Below are positions 38,073 to 49,762 of a stretch of 64,000 nucleotides of DNA, in pieces. A model generated the notes under the pieces. That model made no database searches. It had not been told where the DNA came from and worked only from the letters and a program-made list of their open reading frames with translations. How positions within the stretch are numbered: position 1 is the stretch's first letter; every line of letters starts with the position of its first letter. This DNA comes from Ichthyophis bannanicus (taxonomy: Eukaryota > Chordata > Amphibia > Gymnophiona > Ichthyophiidae), in contig CM066035.1 of NCBI GenBank assembly GCA_033557465.1, positions 903,805,309 to 903,869,308 of the forward strand, written 5' to 3'. The position numbers and the translations under genes are program-made.

Positions 38073-39570
38073 TTAAGTCTGGAACAGGTGTTGGAGAACA
38101 GTCTGACCAAACAAGGCATCCCGGCGAGAGTCCTTGTCCAAGCAGTAATGGGCTGTGAAGGTATGAACTGAGGCCCAAGTGGCTGCTCGACAGATGTCGT
38201 CGATAGACACAGAGTTCAGATGAGCCATTGAGGCTGCCATGATGCAAAACTATACACATATGATGCAAAACTATACTGTGTATTCATCTCCAACATGTAA
38301 TGTAACTGAATTGTATATAGTTTCCCCAGGTTTATGTATATAGGCTTGGATTGTAAATAGTTTCCCCAAGTTTATCTCCATGTTAAACCCCTGTTCTATG
38401 TAAATGATGGCCAAATGTATCTGACCAAGTGTTATATTGTTTTAATGTAAACCGCGCTGATGACAAATAGTGCGGTATATAAGAAATGTTAAATAAAATA
38501 AATAAAAAATAATAAATAAATGGCTCTCACATTGTGAGCTGTGACATGGCCCTCCAGAGAAAGGTTCTTACTCTGATAGGCGAAAGAAATACACTGAGCA
38601 ATCCAGTTAGATAGTGTTCTCTTGGAGACTGGAAGTCACAAATGAGAAGGATCAAAAGCAACAAAGAGTTGAGAGGACTTTCTATGTTGCTGTGTCCTTT
38701 GTAAGTAAAAAGATAGAGCTCTTTTACAGTCCAAGGTATGAAGATTCCTCTCTGCATTTGATGCATGAGGGCCTGGAAAAAAGACAGGTAGGTAGACCTC
38801 TTGGTTGAGATGAAAAGGTGAGACCACCTTAGACAAAGTGTGGATGAGTCCTAAGGACTACCTTGTCATGATGGAACCTTGTATAAGGTGGATTAGCTAC
38901 TAATACTTGCAATTCACTAATGCGACGTGCTGATATGATTGCAATGAGAAAGATAACCTTCCAAGAAAGGAATTTCAAGGAGGTGGTAGCTAAGGGTTCG
39001 AAAGGTGACTTCATGAGCTGCCCAAGAACCAGGTTCAAGTTCCATGCCACCCGAGGTGGTCTAATGGGAGGCTTAGTTAGAAGGAGGCCTCTCATGAATC
39101 TTGCTATAAGAGGATGAGAGGAAATAGGTTGTCCATTTAGAGGTTTAAGAGAAGCTGCAATAGCACTCAAATGGACTCTTACTGAATTTGTCTTAAGGCC
39201 TGCATTAGACAAATGGAGGAGATACTCCAGTAAAGATTCCAGAGGTATAGCAAGGGGGTTAAGACCCTTTTCTGAACACCAAATAGTAAACCTGTTCCAC
39301 TTGAAAGCATAAGAACGTCTAGTGGAAGGTTTTCTGGAAGCATAAAGAATATCTTTCACTTGCTGAGAAAGATGAAGATCTTGAAGATCTAGGCCTTCAG
39401 CAACCAAGCCCTGAGATGCAGGGACTGAGGATTGGGATGCCATAACATCCCGTTCTCCTGAGATAGGAGATCTGGAGCAGACCCTAACTCCAGGAAGGGA
39501 GCTTGAGAGAGATGTAGAAGCAGAGGGTACCACACTTGCCGTGGCCAATGTGGTGCTATGAGGATCATGT
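38073..39570 (-). pseudogene. E8 tyrosine recombinase, interrupted
   Basis: The N-terminal part (38829-39570) is open with RKPSTRRSYAFKWNRF, SNAGLKTNSVRVHLSAIAAS and IISARRISELQVLV (Arg I kept). A frameshift lies near 38835. The HxxR box is followed at 38240-38520 by a + strand LINE-tail insertion that severs the Trp/Tyr block. Terminal QHLFQT stop at 38073-38075. Confidence 0.82.
38240..38520 (+). mobile_element. L2-like LINE 3' tail inserted in E8 YR
   Basis: Begins with a short duplication (ATGATGCAAAACTATAC twice). It carries the tail block GTAAACCGCGCTGATGAC and ends in A/T-rich AAATAAATAAA. E8 resumes at GGCTCTCACATTG. ATG occurs at both edges; no longer duplication is evident. Confidence 0.7.
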
Positions 39571-41301
39571 GGACTCTGAAGCTTGAAGAGGGTTTTGGGA
39601 ATTAGGGGAATGGGTGGAAAGGCATACAGGAAGTCTTGACCCCAGTAAAGGAGGAAAGCATCCCTGGCCTGAGCTCCCTGAGCCGGAATTCTGGAACAGA
39701 ACCGAGGAAGTTTGGCATTCCACGGACTTGCAAAGAGGTCTATGTCCGGGGTTCCCCAAAGTTGAAATATCCTGGTCACCTGGTCTGCATGCAGAGACCA
39801 CTCGTGTGGAAGGAGAACTCGACTGAGTCTGTCCGCCCAAGAGTTTTGAATGCCTGGAAGATATTCTGCCAGCAGATGAATCTGATGCTCTCTGGTGAGG
39901 GCCCATAGTCGCAAAGCTTCGTTGCAAAGCGACAGAGAGCCCATTCCTCCCTGCTTGTTCACATAAAACATGGCTACCTGATTGTCCGTGTGAATGAGGA
40001 TTGCCTTGTAGCTGAGCAGGGAGTGGAACACTCGCAGAGCCAGGAAAATTGCTCTGAGTTCCAAGAGATTGATATGTAGACAACTCTTGTGGAGACCAGG
40101 TGCCCTGGGTGGAGAAGTCTTGCAGATGAGCTCCCCAACCCTTTGGAGAAGCATCTGTTGTGAGAGTTGCTTGGGGTAAGGGTTGTTGGAAGGGGCACCC
40201 CAGCAACAGATTTTGAGTGGACCTCCACCATTGGAGGGACAAAATGAGGCGACTTGTGTTTGCTATTTTGTCTGACAGGCACCCTGATGCCTGGGTCCAT
40301 TGGGTGGATAAAGTCCACTGAGCTGCCCTCATGTGGAGGCGAGCATATGGAACCAAATGCACGGTGGATGCCATGTGGCCCAGCAATTGCAACATTTCTC
40401 AAGCAGTTAGATGAGGCTTTAGCACTGCTTGAGAAGCTAACTGCACTAAGCGAAGGCAACGGGCCTGGGGGAGATAGGCCCTTGCTCTTGTGGTATCCAG
40501 AAGAGCTCCTATGAACTCTAAAGATTGAGTGGGAGTCAGACTGGATTTAGGGATGTTTATTACCAGCCCTAAATACTGGAGGATACGCACTGTGCAGGAT
40601 AGAGAAGTCTTGGCCTCTGATTGTGTTGGAGCTCGAATGAGCCAGACGTCCAAGTAAGGGAAGACGAATATTCCCAGAGTCTGGAGAAATGCTGCTACCA
40701 TAGCCATGCATTTCGTGAACACCCTTGGAGCAGAGGCCAGACCAAAAGGAAGCACCCTGTATTGGTAGTGCTTTCCTTGAAAAAGGAACCGAAGGAACTT
40801 TGTGGGTTGGATGGATGAGTACATGGGCTGTACGCATCCTTGAGATCTAGAGAATAAAGCCAATCCTGACTCTGAAGGTATGGCAGCAGAGCACCGAGAG
40901 AAATCATTTTGAATTTCTCCATGACAAGGAATTTGTTCAATTCTCTGAGATCTAATATAGGCCTGTATCCCCCCCGTTTTCTTTGGGATAAGAAAATAAG
41001 GGGAATAGAACCCTGTGCCCCGTTGATGAAGAGGCACTTCTTCTATCGCCCCTTGGGCAAGAAGAATGGCAATCTCTTGACCTAAGAGACTGATGAGAGG
41101 TGTCGGAGAATTGAACTGTTTTACCATTGTGTGAGGGGGCATGCTTGAAAAATGAAGTTTGTACCCCTCCTTTATGATGGAGAGTGTCCAATGCTCTGCT
41201 GTTATTTGCCCCCATCTGGGGACAAAATGACATAACCTTCCTGGAATGGTGGACGGTTCTGGTCCTTCCAGAACCAGAAAGGCTAGGTTCTCTAGCCGAA
41301 A
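39570..41301 (-). pseudogene. E8 RT-RNase H-MT, frameshifted
   Basis: Starts in +1 after gag. RT motif C is YLDVWLI, losing the second Asp. RT blocks YFLIPKKTGG and VLPFGLASAP lie at 40399-41142. RNase H is TTDASPKGWGAH, then after a shift LLELRAIFLAL, HTDNQVAMFYVNK and ADRLSRV. MT is IDLFASPWNAK and YAFPPIPL. A small deletion near 39590 brings MT into the YR frame. Confidence 0.8.
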
Positions 41302-41308
41302 GTCAAAG
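41302..41308 (-). promoter_or_regulatory. E8 gag-stop recoding site CTT-TGA-C
   Basis: Coding-sense GGC CTT TGA CTT. The heptamer CTT-TGA-C is identical to the bacterial prfB +1 frameshift site core. RT is open in +1 and the gag frame stays open beyond the TGA (40952-41233 and on). Confidence 0.5.
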
Positions 41309-43075
41309 GCCCTGAGGAGGCTGAGGCTGTTGAGCCGGTAGAGGACTAGCAGCCTTTGCTTTCTTCTGTTTGGGTGGTTGCTGACATTTGGTTGAAAACT
41401 GACCTGCAGAAGATGCCTGCTGAGTATAAGCAGGATAAAATCTTTTTTTTAGAAAAAGGTGTTTTCTTGAACAACTTCTTTCTAACAGGATCAGCAGTGG
41501 ACTTGGATAGCCTATCCATGGTGGAATTTTCAGCATCCATTTCATTGGCTTTTTCCTGCCAATCTTTCCCAAACAGGTTCTCACCAGTACAAGGGATATT
41601 TCCCAATTTATCTTGTACCCAGAGCTCTAAATCAGATGCCTGGAGCCAGGCAATTCTACGTGCACCTATGGCAATAGCCGAGGTTCTGCTTATGCACTCA
41701 AAGCAGTCAAAGGCTGCACGGTTGGAGAATTTAGAGACATCTTGGGCATGTTTGAGCCAAGTGAGAAAGTCCTGTCTTTTATCCTCAGAAATGAAAGAAC
41801 TTAAAGTCTGTAAATTATCTGTGACCTCCTTCCCATGTAGAGACTATAGGAACTGATTCTTGCAGCAAGCATGGAAGCTTGAAAGACTCTACGTCCAAAA
41901 GCATCCAGGGTTCTGCATTCACGTCCTGGAGGATTAGAGGCATGTCTTTTTGCACTTCTAATCCTTCTCATAGCTGACTCCACCACAATAGAGTGGTGAG
42001 GAAGCTGAGTCTTATGGAATCCAGGACAAGGAGGGACACAATACATAGTATCTAACCTGCGAGAATGAGGAGAGGTGCTAAGAGGTGTTTCCCACATTCT
42101 CAACATGAGATCATATAGAATCTCATGAATGGGTAAGGTAGCTGCCTCCTTAGGAGTTTTGGGATATTGTAAAATTTCCAACTCCTTGGCCCTTGGCTCT
42201 GTCTCAGGGGCCACAGTGATGGACAGGCCCCGAGCCAACTCTCTGACAAAGTCTTGAAAAGACATGTCCTCTGGAGGAGACATCCTGCGTTTAGGGGAGG
42301 AGGACTCCTCTGGAAGAAGTATCTCTGCATCGACATCTTCTGAGGACTCAAAGTATCGTCTGTCCAGATGCTCCTGCAGAGCCCGATACCCGTACCGACC
42401 AAGGTCGGTACCGGGAATAACCGGTACCAGAGGGCATCGTAGGACAGAGTACCGGCATAGCAGACATCGATGCTATTGGTAATGGTGCCGATACCGGTGC
42501 TGGTACCGGTGGAGTTGTCTGTCGCGGTACCAAGGGCGTCGATGCTGCAAGGAAAGCCGCCAGACTGCGTTCCATGCTCAGAATTCTCTGGTCCATGGAC
42601 GCCGCCAATACCTGGAAGTCGGTACCCCAGAACATAGCACCAGGAGATCTGTCGAGGCTGAGCCATCTAGAATATCCTGGAACCCCAATAATGCTTTGGA
42701 AGCCGAAGCCTCCCGCCGGGGTAATTTTGCCGGTGCAGATTCCTCGAGGACAACGTCAGAGGCATCTCGATGCTTAGAAGGAGATCTACCCTTCGAGGAC
42801 CGGCTGGATTTTATGTTTAGTTACCTGAGATCCACGGGAGGAAGAAGCAGCCCTGGAAGACGTCGATGCCACCGAAGCTGCATCAGAGGGAAACAGGGTA
42901 CTGAGCTTGGCAGCTCGGTTCTGCCGACCTCTTTAGACAACATGGCACAGGACACACAATCAGTGATGGAGTGGTCAGGACCTAAACATTTTAAACACCA
43001 TTCATGGGTGTCAGTGACGGAGATGGTACCGCCACACTTGGTGCACTTTTTAAAACCTGAGGCAGGTTTTTCCAT
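41303..43075 (-). pseudogene. E8 gag, several frameshifts
   Basis: ATG at 43075 (MEKPASGFKKCTKCGG) with CTKC..HEWCLKCLGPDH. Frames then change near 42900, 42600 and 42250, and a deletion near 41800 removes part of the capsid-like region. Blocks: PEDMSFQDFVRELARGL, CPGFHKTQLPHHSIVVESAM, ARISSYSLYMG, then NIPCTGENLFGKDW. It ends QPPQGL-stop. Confidence 0.8.
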
Positions 43076-43249
43076 GTTAAGGAAGTTTTTGGGCCTAAGG
43101 CCCAAAAAGGCGGGTGCACCTGAAGAAAATAGAAAAGGAATATATATATATTTTTTTTAGAAATAGGAAAAGAAAGACCGGCGGTACCGGTAGAGCGTCG
43201 AAGAAGGCAGACGCGACCACAAAAAGAAATAAAGAAATTCTTCTGCGGT

Positions 43250-43449
43250 GACAGGAACACGACCTGCTGGCTCCGCGGAAAAAGAAGAACTGGAGAGAGG
43301 CAGTTGGGAAAGGCGGGAAGGCAGCACGCAGGCACTGTGGGATGCTCCCAAAAGCGTTCTAATTGGACGCTGGGGAGCGTTCCCGCGCAGGCTCCGTCGG
43401 TACCGATGATACCCATATGTGATGACTACATTCCTGCTTGTTCCTGGAG
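43250..43449 (-). repeat. E8 5' ITR
   Basis: Leader block GACAGGAACACGACC..CTCCGCGG, then ITR with GTCGGTACCGAT, terminus GTGATGACTACATTCC, ending CCTGGAG then AT. Confidence 0.82.
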
Positions 43450-43451
43450 AT

Positions 43452-43929
43452 GCAGATTTACCTCCAAGCTCATGCGAAAACAGCCTTACTATGCAACTAA
43501 TTACATGTAAGAACTATTACAGCAATGCTTCAAACATAATCACTCTTTTACGCTGCTCTATTGCTTTCCTTACTTTTTAGTTTAAAAAAAATCATATTAC
43601 ATAAAAAAGTCTGTATACCTTCTATTTCAAACACTGCATTTGCTGTCCGAGCCCTTCACGGACAAGGATCTGCACTGACAAACACAGATTTACGTGATTC
43701 CTAAGAAGGTGTGTGAACCTAGGTGGGAATTTTCAACAATCTCAAGCTTCAATACTTCTCCTCCAGATTAAAATGAAATTCAGTAAACAAGATCTCAGTG
43801 ATACTGTTGTAATACCAATTCAGTTTACCTAAGAAAACAATCCTGCTTCTAGTGTTTCTGAACAGTCAAGGGCTGCACTAACCATTTGCCTTTAAACCCA
43901 CAGTAACACTCAATGGACATAAAATAGGA
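43452..43929. other. Host intron, nothing recognised
   Basis: AT-rich, unique-looking. A splice-like segment at 43620-43690 was examined and has stops in all frames. Confidence 0.35.
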
Positions 43930-44500
43930 ATTACACTTACCTGGTAATTGTGGTTCCTTGAGTGACTCCAGTTTAGTCCTCAACCTCTGGGTAGTGAACT
44001 TCCTCCTGCAGCTTGGAGACTGGGCATGTCAAACTCATGACATCACTGTATATAGCCTGCTGGTCTCTCCCATCAGCCCCCAGTGAACTATTGACAAAGC
44101 AGACTCAAAGGAGCAAAAAATCAGTAACTTTTTTTTTTTTTAAACTTAACATTATATTCAAGGGCACGCTGAACATATAACCTATCTACCTACTACTCCC
44201 CTTCCAGAAGGAAAGGGATTGCTTCCTGCATGCTCTCCTTTCCGTCAAATGCCTAGCCCTAAACAATACAGAGCAATATATAACAATTTCATAATATAAC
44301 AATATAGCGCAAAACAAATGGAAGCATCAAAATGACTGAACACCAGTGAAGGCCTATATCCACTTTTAACCTTGCACGTCCCCCAACAGAAAAAGCACTG
44401 CTAAGATCCCATCCCCGGACGGGAATGAGGACTAAACTGGAGTAATTCTATTTCCTTATCGTTCCTCCAGTTTAGTCCTCAACCTCTGGGATGTATCAGA
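43930..44500 (-). repeat. F1 3' ITR, spacer and ICR
   Basis: The ITR includes GGAGACTGGGCATGTCAAAC. The ICR right half CCTTATCGTTCCTCCAGTTT is the complement of the 5' terminus at 52246-52267. The left half matches the 3' end only as far as ACTAAACTGGAGT. Confidence 0.7.
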
Positions 44501-44581
44501 GAACTAATCATTGGGCAGGACCTTTCCAGCTAGATCTCAACACCACCTTCCTGAAAACGGCATCCTTAGCCGCCAGAACAT

Positions 44582-45500
44582 CTAGGTAGTAGTGCTTACT
44601 GAAAGTATGGAGAGATGCCAAGTGGCCTCCCTACAGATGTCCACTGGCGGAACCAAATTGTGCTCCGTCCAAGACGACGCTTGCACTCTGGTAGAGTGAG
44701 CTCGTAAGCTCCCTGGGACTGTATGGTCCCGTAGATAAGCCGACGCACTCGCCGCTCCAATCCATCCAGAAATGGACTCCTTCGCAGCCGCTTCCCTTTG
44801 CGGGGCCCTCCGAACACCCCGAAGAGACACGATCTGCCTTACAAAAGTTTCTGAAACCTTTAAACACTGATGCAGCGCTCTCTTGACATCCAAACAACGC
44901 AAGCTATGGTTCAATATGCTCCCCTCCGCCGCACCTAGCGCTGGAAGAGAGACTATTTTAGTTAGGTGAACGTAGAAACCACCTTTGCCAACAACGACGG
45001 AACCAGCTGCCAGGCCACCTTCTGTCTGGAGACAGACAAAAACCGATTCCTGACAGGTCAACGCCTGCAACTCCGAAAATCGCCTCGCCGAACAGATGAC
45101 CATCAAACATACCGTCTTCAAGGCAAAACCCCTAACCTACGCCTGTTGCAAGGGCCCCAATGACGCGCTAGCTAACGCTCCTAAAACCAACTTGAGCTTC
45201 CCCGGTGGAATTAATATCCTACGACAGGGCTACAGTCTGGTAACCGCCTGAGAAAGCGTATCACATCGACCTGTGCATGAGAGCCACTCCCTGTCCTTTG
45301 CCCCTATAGCAAGACAGAGCTGCTAACCAAATTCTCCAGGACCTGCCTTTACCAAACCTATCCTGCAGAAAACTTAATACCAAGGGGACTGACACTGTAG
45401 TCACGCGAGCGTGTCTGCGGGAGCACCCGTCCTCAAAGATGTGCCATATACACACATATGCAAGGGACGGAGACTTTTTTTTTTTGCGGCAAGGTGGCAA
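44582..45500 (-). pseudogene. F1 tyrosine recombinase remnant
   Basis: ICSARRFSELQAL (Arg I), RCLDVKRALHQCL, LRAHSTRVQASSW (HxxR), DICREATWHL (Trp). The Tyr block is readable only after a frameshift as SKHYYLDV near 44600. The N-terminal domain at 45261-45500 (VLSFLQDRF, SWRIWLAALSCY) is in another frame. Inactive. Confidence 0.75.
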
Positions 45501-46308
45501 AGACTGCTGCCAAGCAACTCTTTTTCCTTAAGCTTGCCCTTTCAATGGCCACCCCGTAAGCAAAAACCGATGCACCTGAGGCATTCAAAGGGAACTCCGT
45601 AGCAACAGAATCTCCAATGTCGGAAACCTCCATGGATTCCTGTCGAGCAACCGTATGAGGCAGGCATACCAAGGGCGCCTCAGCCAGCCCGAGGCCCCCA
45701 ACCACACGTTTCCCCGAAACGCTTCGATACTCAGAACCACTCGACCTATGAGTGCCCCCGGTGGAGAGAGACAGAGAAGACTGGACGACGGCCGCCGTTG
45801 AAACAGTGCCTTCCGACCTCCTTTCGCGTCATCTGCTGAAGAAGCGACCCGTTTACGCAGAGTGAAATGTCGCCATGAGGTCCATTACTGGCTGTCCCCA
45901 TATGCGACCGATCTGTGCAATGCCACTCCAGATGCCACTCCCATTCTCCGGCATCTACTTGGACCCAGCTGAGGCAATCCGCCGTCACAATGTCCTTACC
46001 AGCAACATGCGCCACCGAAAACGCTGGCAGCCAAAGCTCCATCCACACACACACACCCTCTGCTGCAGGCCTCTATGGCCACACTTCCGGTTCTGTCCTG
46101 CCGATTGATGTAGGCCACCGCCGCAGAGTTGTCAGACAGTACTCGCACCGCTCGACCTTGCACCGTAGCTTCGAATGCCTGCAACGTCCGGCGTATCGCT
46201 CGCATTTCCAGTCGGTTGATTGACCACTGGGTCTCCTGTGTACTCCAAGAGCCTTGCGCAAAACGATCTCCGAACGTAGCGGAGTTTAACAAAGTTTTTG
46301 GCCAAGCT
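45501..46308 (-). pseudogene. F1 MT and RNase H remnant
   Basis: RNase H: QWSINRLEMRAIRRTLQAF (Glu), RVLSDNSAAVAYINRQ (Asp), then after a frameshift AHVAGKDIVTADCLSW (final Asp). The MT block further 3' is weak. A CR1 tail cuts off the RNase H N-terminus at about 46308. Confidence 0.7.
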
Positions 46309-46640
46309 CCCGGAGGAAAGATCCATAACTTTTTATTAGAGAGAAGCTGGAAAATTATTTTAAAAAAATTCATACCAACTTTCACCAATTCAAGATGTTC
46401 TACAAGGCACACAACCCAACAGAGCGTCACATCTGTTGTACATGCAATGGAACCCTTAAAATATGAGCATACATGAATCCACCGCTTGCCCAGATACAAG
46501 CACTGAGCAGCCTATTAGTCTTTTTGGAAACCAGTCAGGTCTTTAAGACCTGGATTGGCTACCCTAGGAAACAGGATACTGGACCTGAAAGCGCTTGGTC
46601 TGACCCAGTATGGCATTTCTCGTATCCTTATGAATGGAAC
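46309..46640 (+). mobile_element. CR1 3' tail in F1
   Basis: Contains GAGGAAAGATCCATAACTTT, parallel to 59635-59650, and the typical CR1 end ACCTGGATTGGCTACC..GGTCTGACCCAGTATGGC. Plus strand, with internal rearrangement around 46353-46480. Confidence 0.65.
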
Positions 46641-46710
46641 CTCCCCAAGGTCTCTGCCTTGGAAGTAACAGGCTGCGCCTGGCTCTATGCCCCTGTGGCT
46701 AGCTCACACG

Positions 46711-46975
46711 AAGCAGTGTGGCCTAGTGGTTGAGGCAAGTTGCCAGAGGACCAAGGGTTTGAATTCCAATCGAGACCACCAACCTTGGGCCATAAAAACT
46801 GGGGTTCTGGTCCCACAGGTGGTCCTTCTGGCCTTCGTTAAGCGACTTAACCCTCTGCCTCAGGTACCAAAACAAATTGTGAGCCCTTCAGGGACAAGGG
46901 AAATAGAAATACCGTAATCGACTGTATGCCACCCTGACCTGTAGGCAATCAGTATACTCCAATAAATAACTGACT
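46711..46975 (+). mobile_element. tRNA-derived SINE
   Basis: Pol III A box TGGCCTAGTGG (46719-46729) and B box GGTTTGAATTCC (46756-46767) at tRNA spacing. A body with GACTTAACCCTCTGCCTCAG and GTGAGCCCTTCAGGGACAAG follows, with an A/T-rich end AATAAATAA (about 46961-46969). It lies just left of the Tc1 target TA. Confidence 0.75.
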
Positions 46976-47619
46976 GGGAATACAGTGGTGTGCAAAAGTC
47001 TGGGATCACTTGTAAATATGACGTTTTTCAACTTCGTGACCTTATATCTTAATTTCTTTTTCCTCCCAGTGGCTTTTTCTGTGGTGATGTACTTGGCCCC
47101 GTTGACCATTCCATCGATGATGTGAAGACGTCAAACACCACTGGCAACCATGCAGCCCCAGACCATGACCTTCATAGGATGCTTCACAGTGAGGTTGAGA
47201 CACTCAGGCTTGAATTCCTCTCCAGGAAGTCTCCTCACATAGGTGTGGGCCTGGTTACCAAACAGGCAGAAGGTGCTTTCATCGCTGAATAGCACCTTTT
47301 CCCACATTTCAGTCGACCAGGTTGAGTGCTTTCTCGCCCACACGATCCGGTTGCGCCTTTGTATGTCAGTCATCAGTGGCTTATTCCATGCTTTGTAGTC
47401 TCAGAGACCAAACTGCAGGCACCGACAATGAACTGTTGATGAGCTGACACTGACCTCAATCTTGTCTGACCACTCCCGAAGTAGCTGAGGAGAGGTCAAC
47501 TTGCGATTAGTCAGTGAAATGCATCGTAGTGCGTGGTCCTGGCATGATGCTGATGCACGTGGACGACCTGAACGAGGCTTGTCTACCACTGAACCCGTTT
47601 CTTTCTTCTTCTGTACAAT

Positions 47620-49269
47620 TTTTTTTTTATTTATGCAAATTTTCAATTATACAGCAAAGAACAAAATTCCTTACAAAGATTACAGAGTATGATAGAAATA
47701 ATGCCAATAAGTAAGCAACAAAGAAATAAATATAATCATAAACTGTTGTAGTTCGTTAAAGTGGGGGGAGAGAGAAAGGAAACATTCAACCAAATCAGAG
47801 CCTTTGGCTAAAAAAAAACCATCGGAAATACTGAACAAAAAGAAGCCAGGTAACTGCGGAGGGCCCCGGAACTATATCTAGGAGGATTAAGCTGTTATAA
47901 TAGCCAATGTTACTCGGATACAACAACCGCAGAAAGTCTAGCATTAATAAAGGCATTCAAATCATTAAGATCGGCAAAAACATATTTCAAGTCATTATAG
48001 AACACTAAACATCTGCAAGGATATCTAAGGAAAAAAGTTCCCCCAATTTGTGACATCGGATTTATATAATAGAAACTGCTTCCTCCTCTTTTGAGTTTCC
48101 CTAACTAAATCTGGAAACATTGATAATCTAAACCCTAGGAAGGTTTCCAATCGTTTCTTAAAGAACATTTTTAAAAGCCAATCTTTATCTGATACTAATG
48201 CACATTGAACTAACAATGTTGAAGATACAATATTAGAACCCCCTCCCCCAGTGTCCTCAAGAAGACCGGTAACATCCAAGACGTTAAAGTTCACTTTAGA
48301 CACCGACTCTACAGTCTCAGCTTTCTTCTTCGATCGAGGCAAATAATATACCTTAGTAAGAGGTGGAATCAAGTCATCAGGAACTTTCAGAACCTCCTTC
48401 ATATACCGTTTAAACATATCTAGGGCCGTAACCCCAGAGAGACATGGGAAGTTCAAAACACGTAAATTCGCTGCTCTGGAAGCATTTTTCCCAATACCTC
48501 CAACTTATACCTCAATAGACCGTTCTCTTTAGTCAAAGCTGATGACACATCAGAAACTGTAGCGAGCTGAGAACTAATAGCAATGTTTTGTACCTTAAGC
48601 TGCTCACAAGTAGACAAAGCCATATCAATATTAGCAACGTTCTTCTGTATGCTGACCGCGTTTTCTCGGACATGGGTCATCAAAGTTGCAGATTGTGCGT
48701 TTATGGAAGTTGAAAGAGAGGAAATAGCTTCCCAGATAGTCTCCAAAGTAAAAACCGGAGGACGAATCAAAGGTGGTAAAGGCAACAACGGCGTCGACAC
48801 AAACTGAGGGGCAGGAATTTCCTCCGAGCTGCACGGCTCTAAACCTCCGCCCGATGCCTCCCCGAGACTATCGGGAGTCAGTGAACCCAGCCACTCAGAC
48901 TGCACCCTCTCCACAGACGGCACCCCCGCCTCAGGAGACGCCGGCGTCACAGAATCTGAGGAAGGTTCTAACGCGGCAGGGCGTGGTGGTGGACTCCTCA
49001 CTTCAGGAGAGAGAGAAGTTTCAGTTTCCAACGGCCGCGTCGTAGCCTCTACACTCGGCGCGGCCAAGCCGGCTTGTATCTCCTGCTTCTTCTCCGAGGA
49101 CAAGGTAACAAAACGATCCATAGGACCGGCACTGGGTAGTTGCGGCTCAGAAGGGAAAACCCTCAACTTCCCCTTTCTCTTAGGCATAGATGGTCAAGGA
49201 ATCAAACACACCGCAGCCATCTTGAATTGTCTCCTCCCCCGTAGACTTGTTCAGCTTTTAAAATAGCCG
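47620..49269 (-). mobile_element. L1 ORF1-only (HAL1-like) insertion
   Basis: Inserted in the Tc1 element with a perfect 13-bp target duplication TCTTCTGTACAAT (47607-47619 and 49270-49282) and a terminal A-tract (T-run at 47620-47628). It holds an about 80-bp leader, ORF1 (48025-49187), an about 400-bp 3' UTR and an AATAAA-like signal, but no ORF2 at all. Confidence 0.9.
48025..49187 (-). pseudogene. L1 ORF1 protein, one frameshift
   Basis: ATG at 49187 (MPKRKGKLRVFPSEP). Disordered Pro/Ser-rich N-terminus, coiled coil at about 48500-48740, then after a 1-nt indel in GGGAAAAATG (about 48485) the RRM-like domain (NLRVLNFPC, PPLTKVYYLPRSKK) and a C-terminal domain ending KRRKQFLLYKSDV. An RNA-binding chaperone of L1 RNPs. 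Confidence 0.85.
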
Positions 49270-49762
49270 TCTTCTGTACAATCTTAACAGCGCTCTGACT
49301 GCAGCCGATTTTCCTGGCTGACGGCTTGAAAATCCTTCCTTGCTCATAAAGGACACATGAACACGCTCCTCCAACGTCAGGGTCCGAGTCATCTTCATGG
49401 TCGATCCAGAAAGCGTATGAAATTCAAAAATTCCGGGCTATATATCTGCATTGTGATTGGTTAGTGAAACCAGCCTCCTGATTGGTCAGAAATAACATGT
49501 GCATATTGGATAATCTCGATCCAGTTTTGACGCAGGATCCACAAAAATCGCAGTAGCTATCTCCCAGTGTCTGTAAAGTATTTAAACTGGAAGCAAGGAA
49601 TGCAAAAAAGTCAACTCTAATAGCCAAATGTATTGCTTTTAAAGTGGTAGAAAGATGAATATGCTGGGCTAACGCAAAATTTAAAAAAAAAAAAACACGT
49701 TAGAAAGTAAAAAAAAAACCGCAAAACTCACAAGTGATTCCAGACTTTTGCACACCACTGTA

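Larger units (their letters stand above)
37580..43449 (-). mobile_element. E8: DIRS element (subfamily A), complete ends
   Basis: 3' ITR 37580-37765, spacer, ICR 37859-37957, YR 38073-39570 (with a LINE-tail insertion at 38240-38520), MT/RNase H/RT about 39570-41301, gag 41303-43075, leader and 5' ITR about 43250-43449. The private variant TAGTCATCAC in the ICR right half matches only its own 5' terminus (GTGATGACTA, 43418-43427). Inserted in the host gene upstream of exon A. Confidence 0.9.
47053..49398 (-). pseudogene. Tc1 transposase, split and truncated
   Basis: Start near 49398 (MKMTRTLTLEERVHV). The N-terminal helix-turn-helix region continues, after a frameshift and the L1 insertion, at 47401-47606 with KPRSGRPRASASCQDHAL and SPQLLREW. 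The catalytic part 47131-47373 keeps the first Asp (VLFSDESTF) and VWGCMVASG. A deletion then removes the second Asp and the Glu (no DN.P.H or NPIE block). Confidence 0.88.
46983..49760 (-). mobile_element. Tc1/mariner element, deletion derivative
   Basis: Terminal inverted repeats CAGTGGTGTGCAAAAGTCTG (left) and CAGACTTTTGCACACCACTG (right), flanked by TA at 46981-46982 and 49761-49762. Without the nested 1.65-kb insertion it is about 1.1 kb, shorter than usual because the C-terminal third of the transposase gene is deleted. Confidence 0.92.

Noticed and set aside
43620..43690. Splice-bounded segment (GTGCAG ... GTATAC) on the minus strand
   Set aside because: Stops in all three frames; part resembles a SINE tail (GAGCCCTTC.CGGACAAG).
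46711..46785. Free-standing tRNA gene
   Set aside because: A and B boxes are present, but the sequence continues into a SINE body and no cloverleaf with intact acceptor stem is evident.
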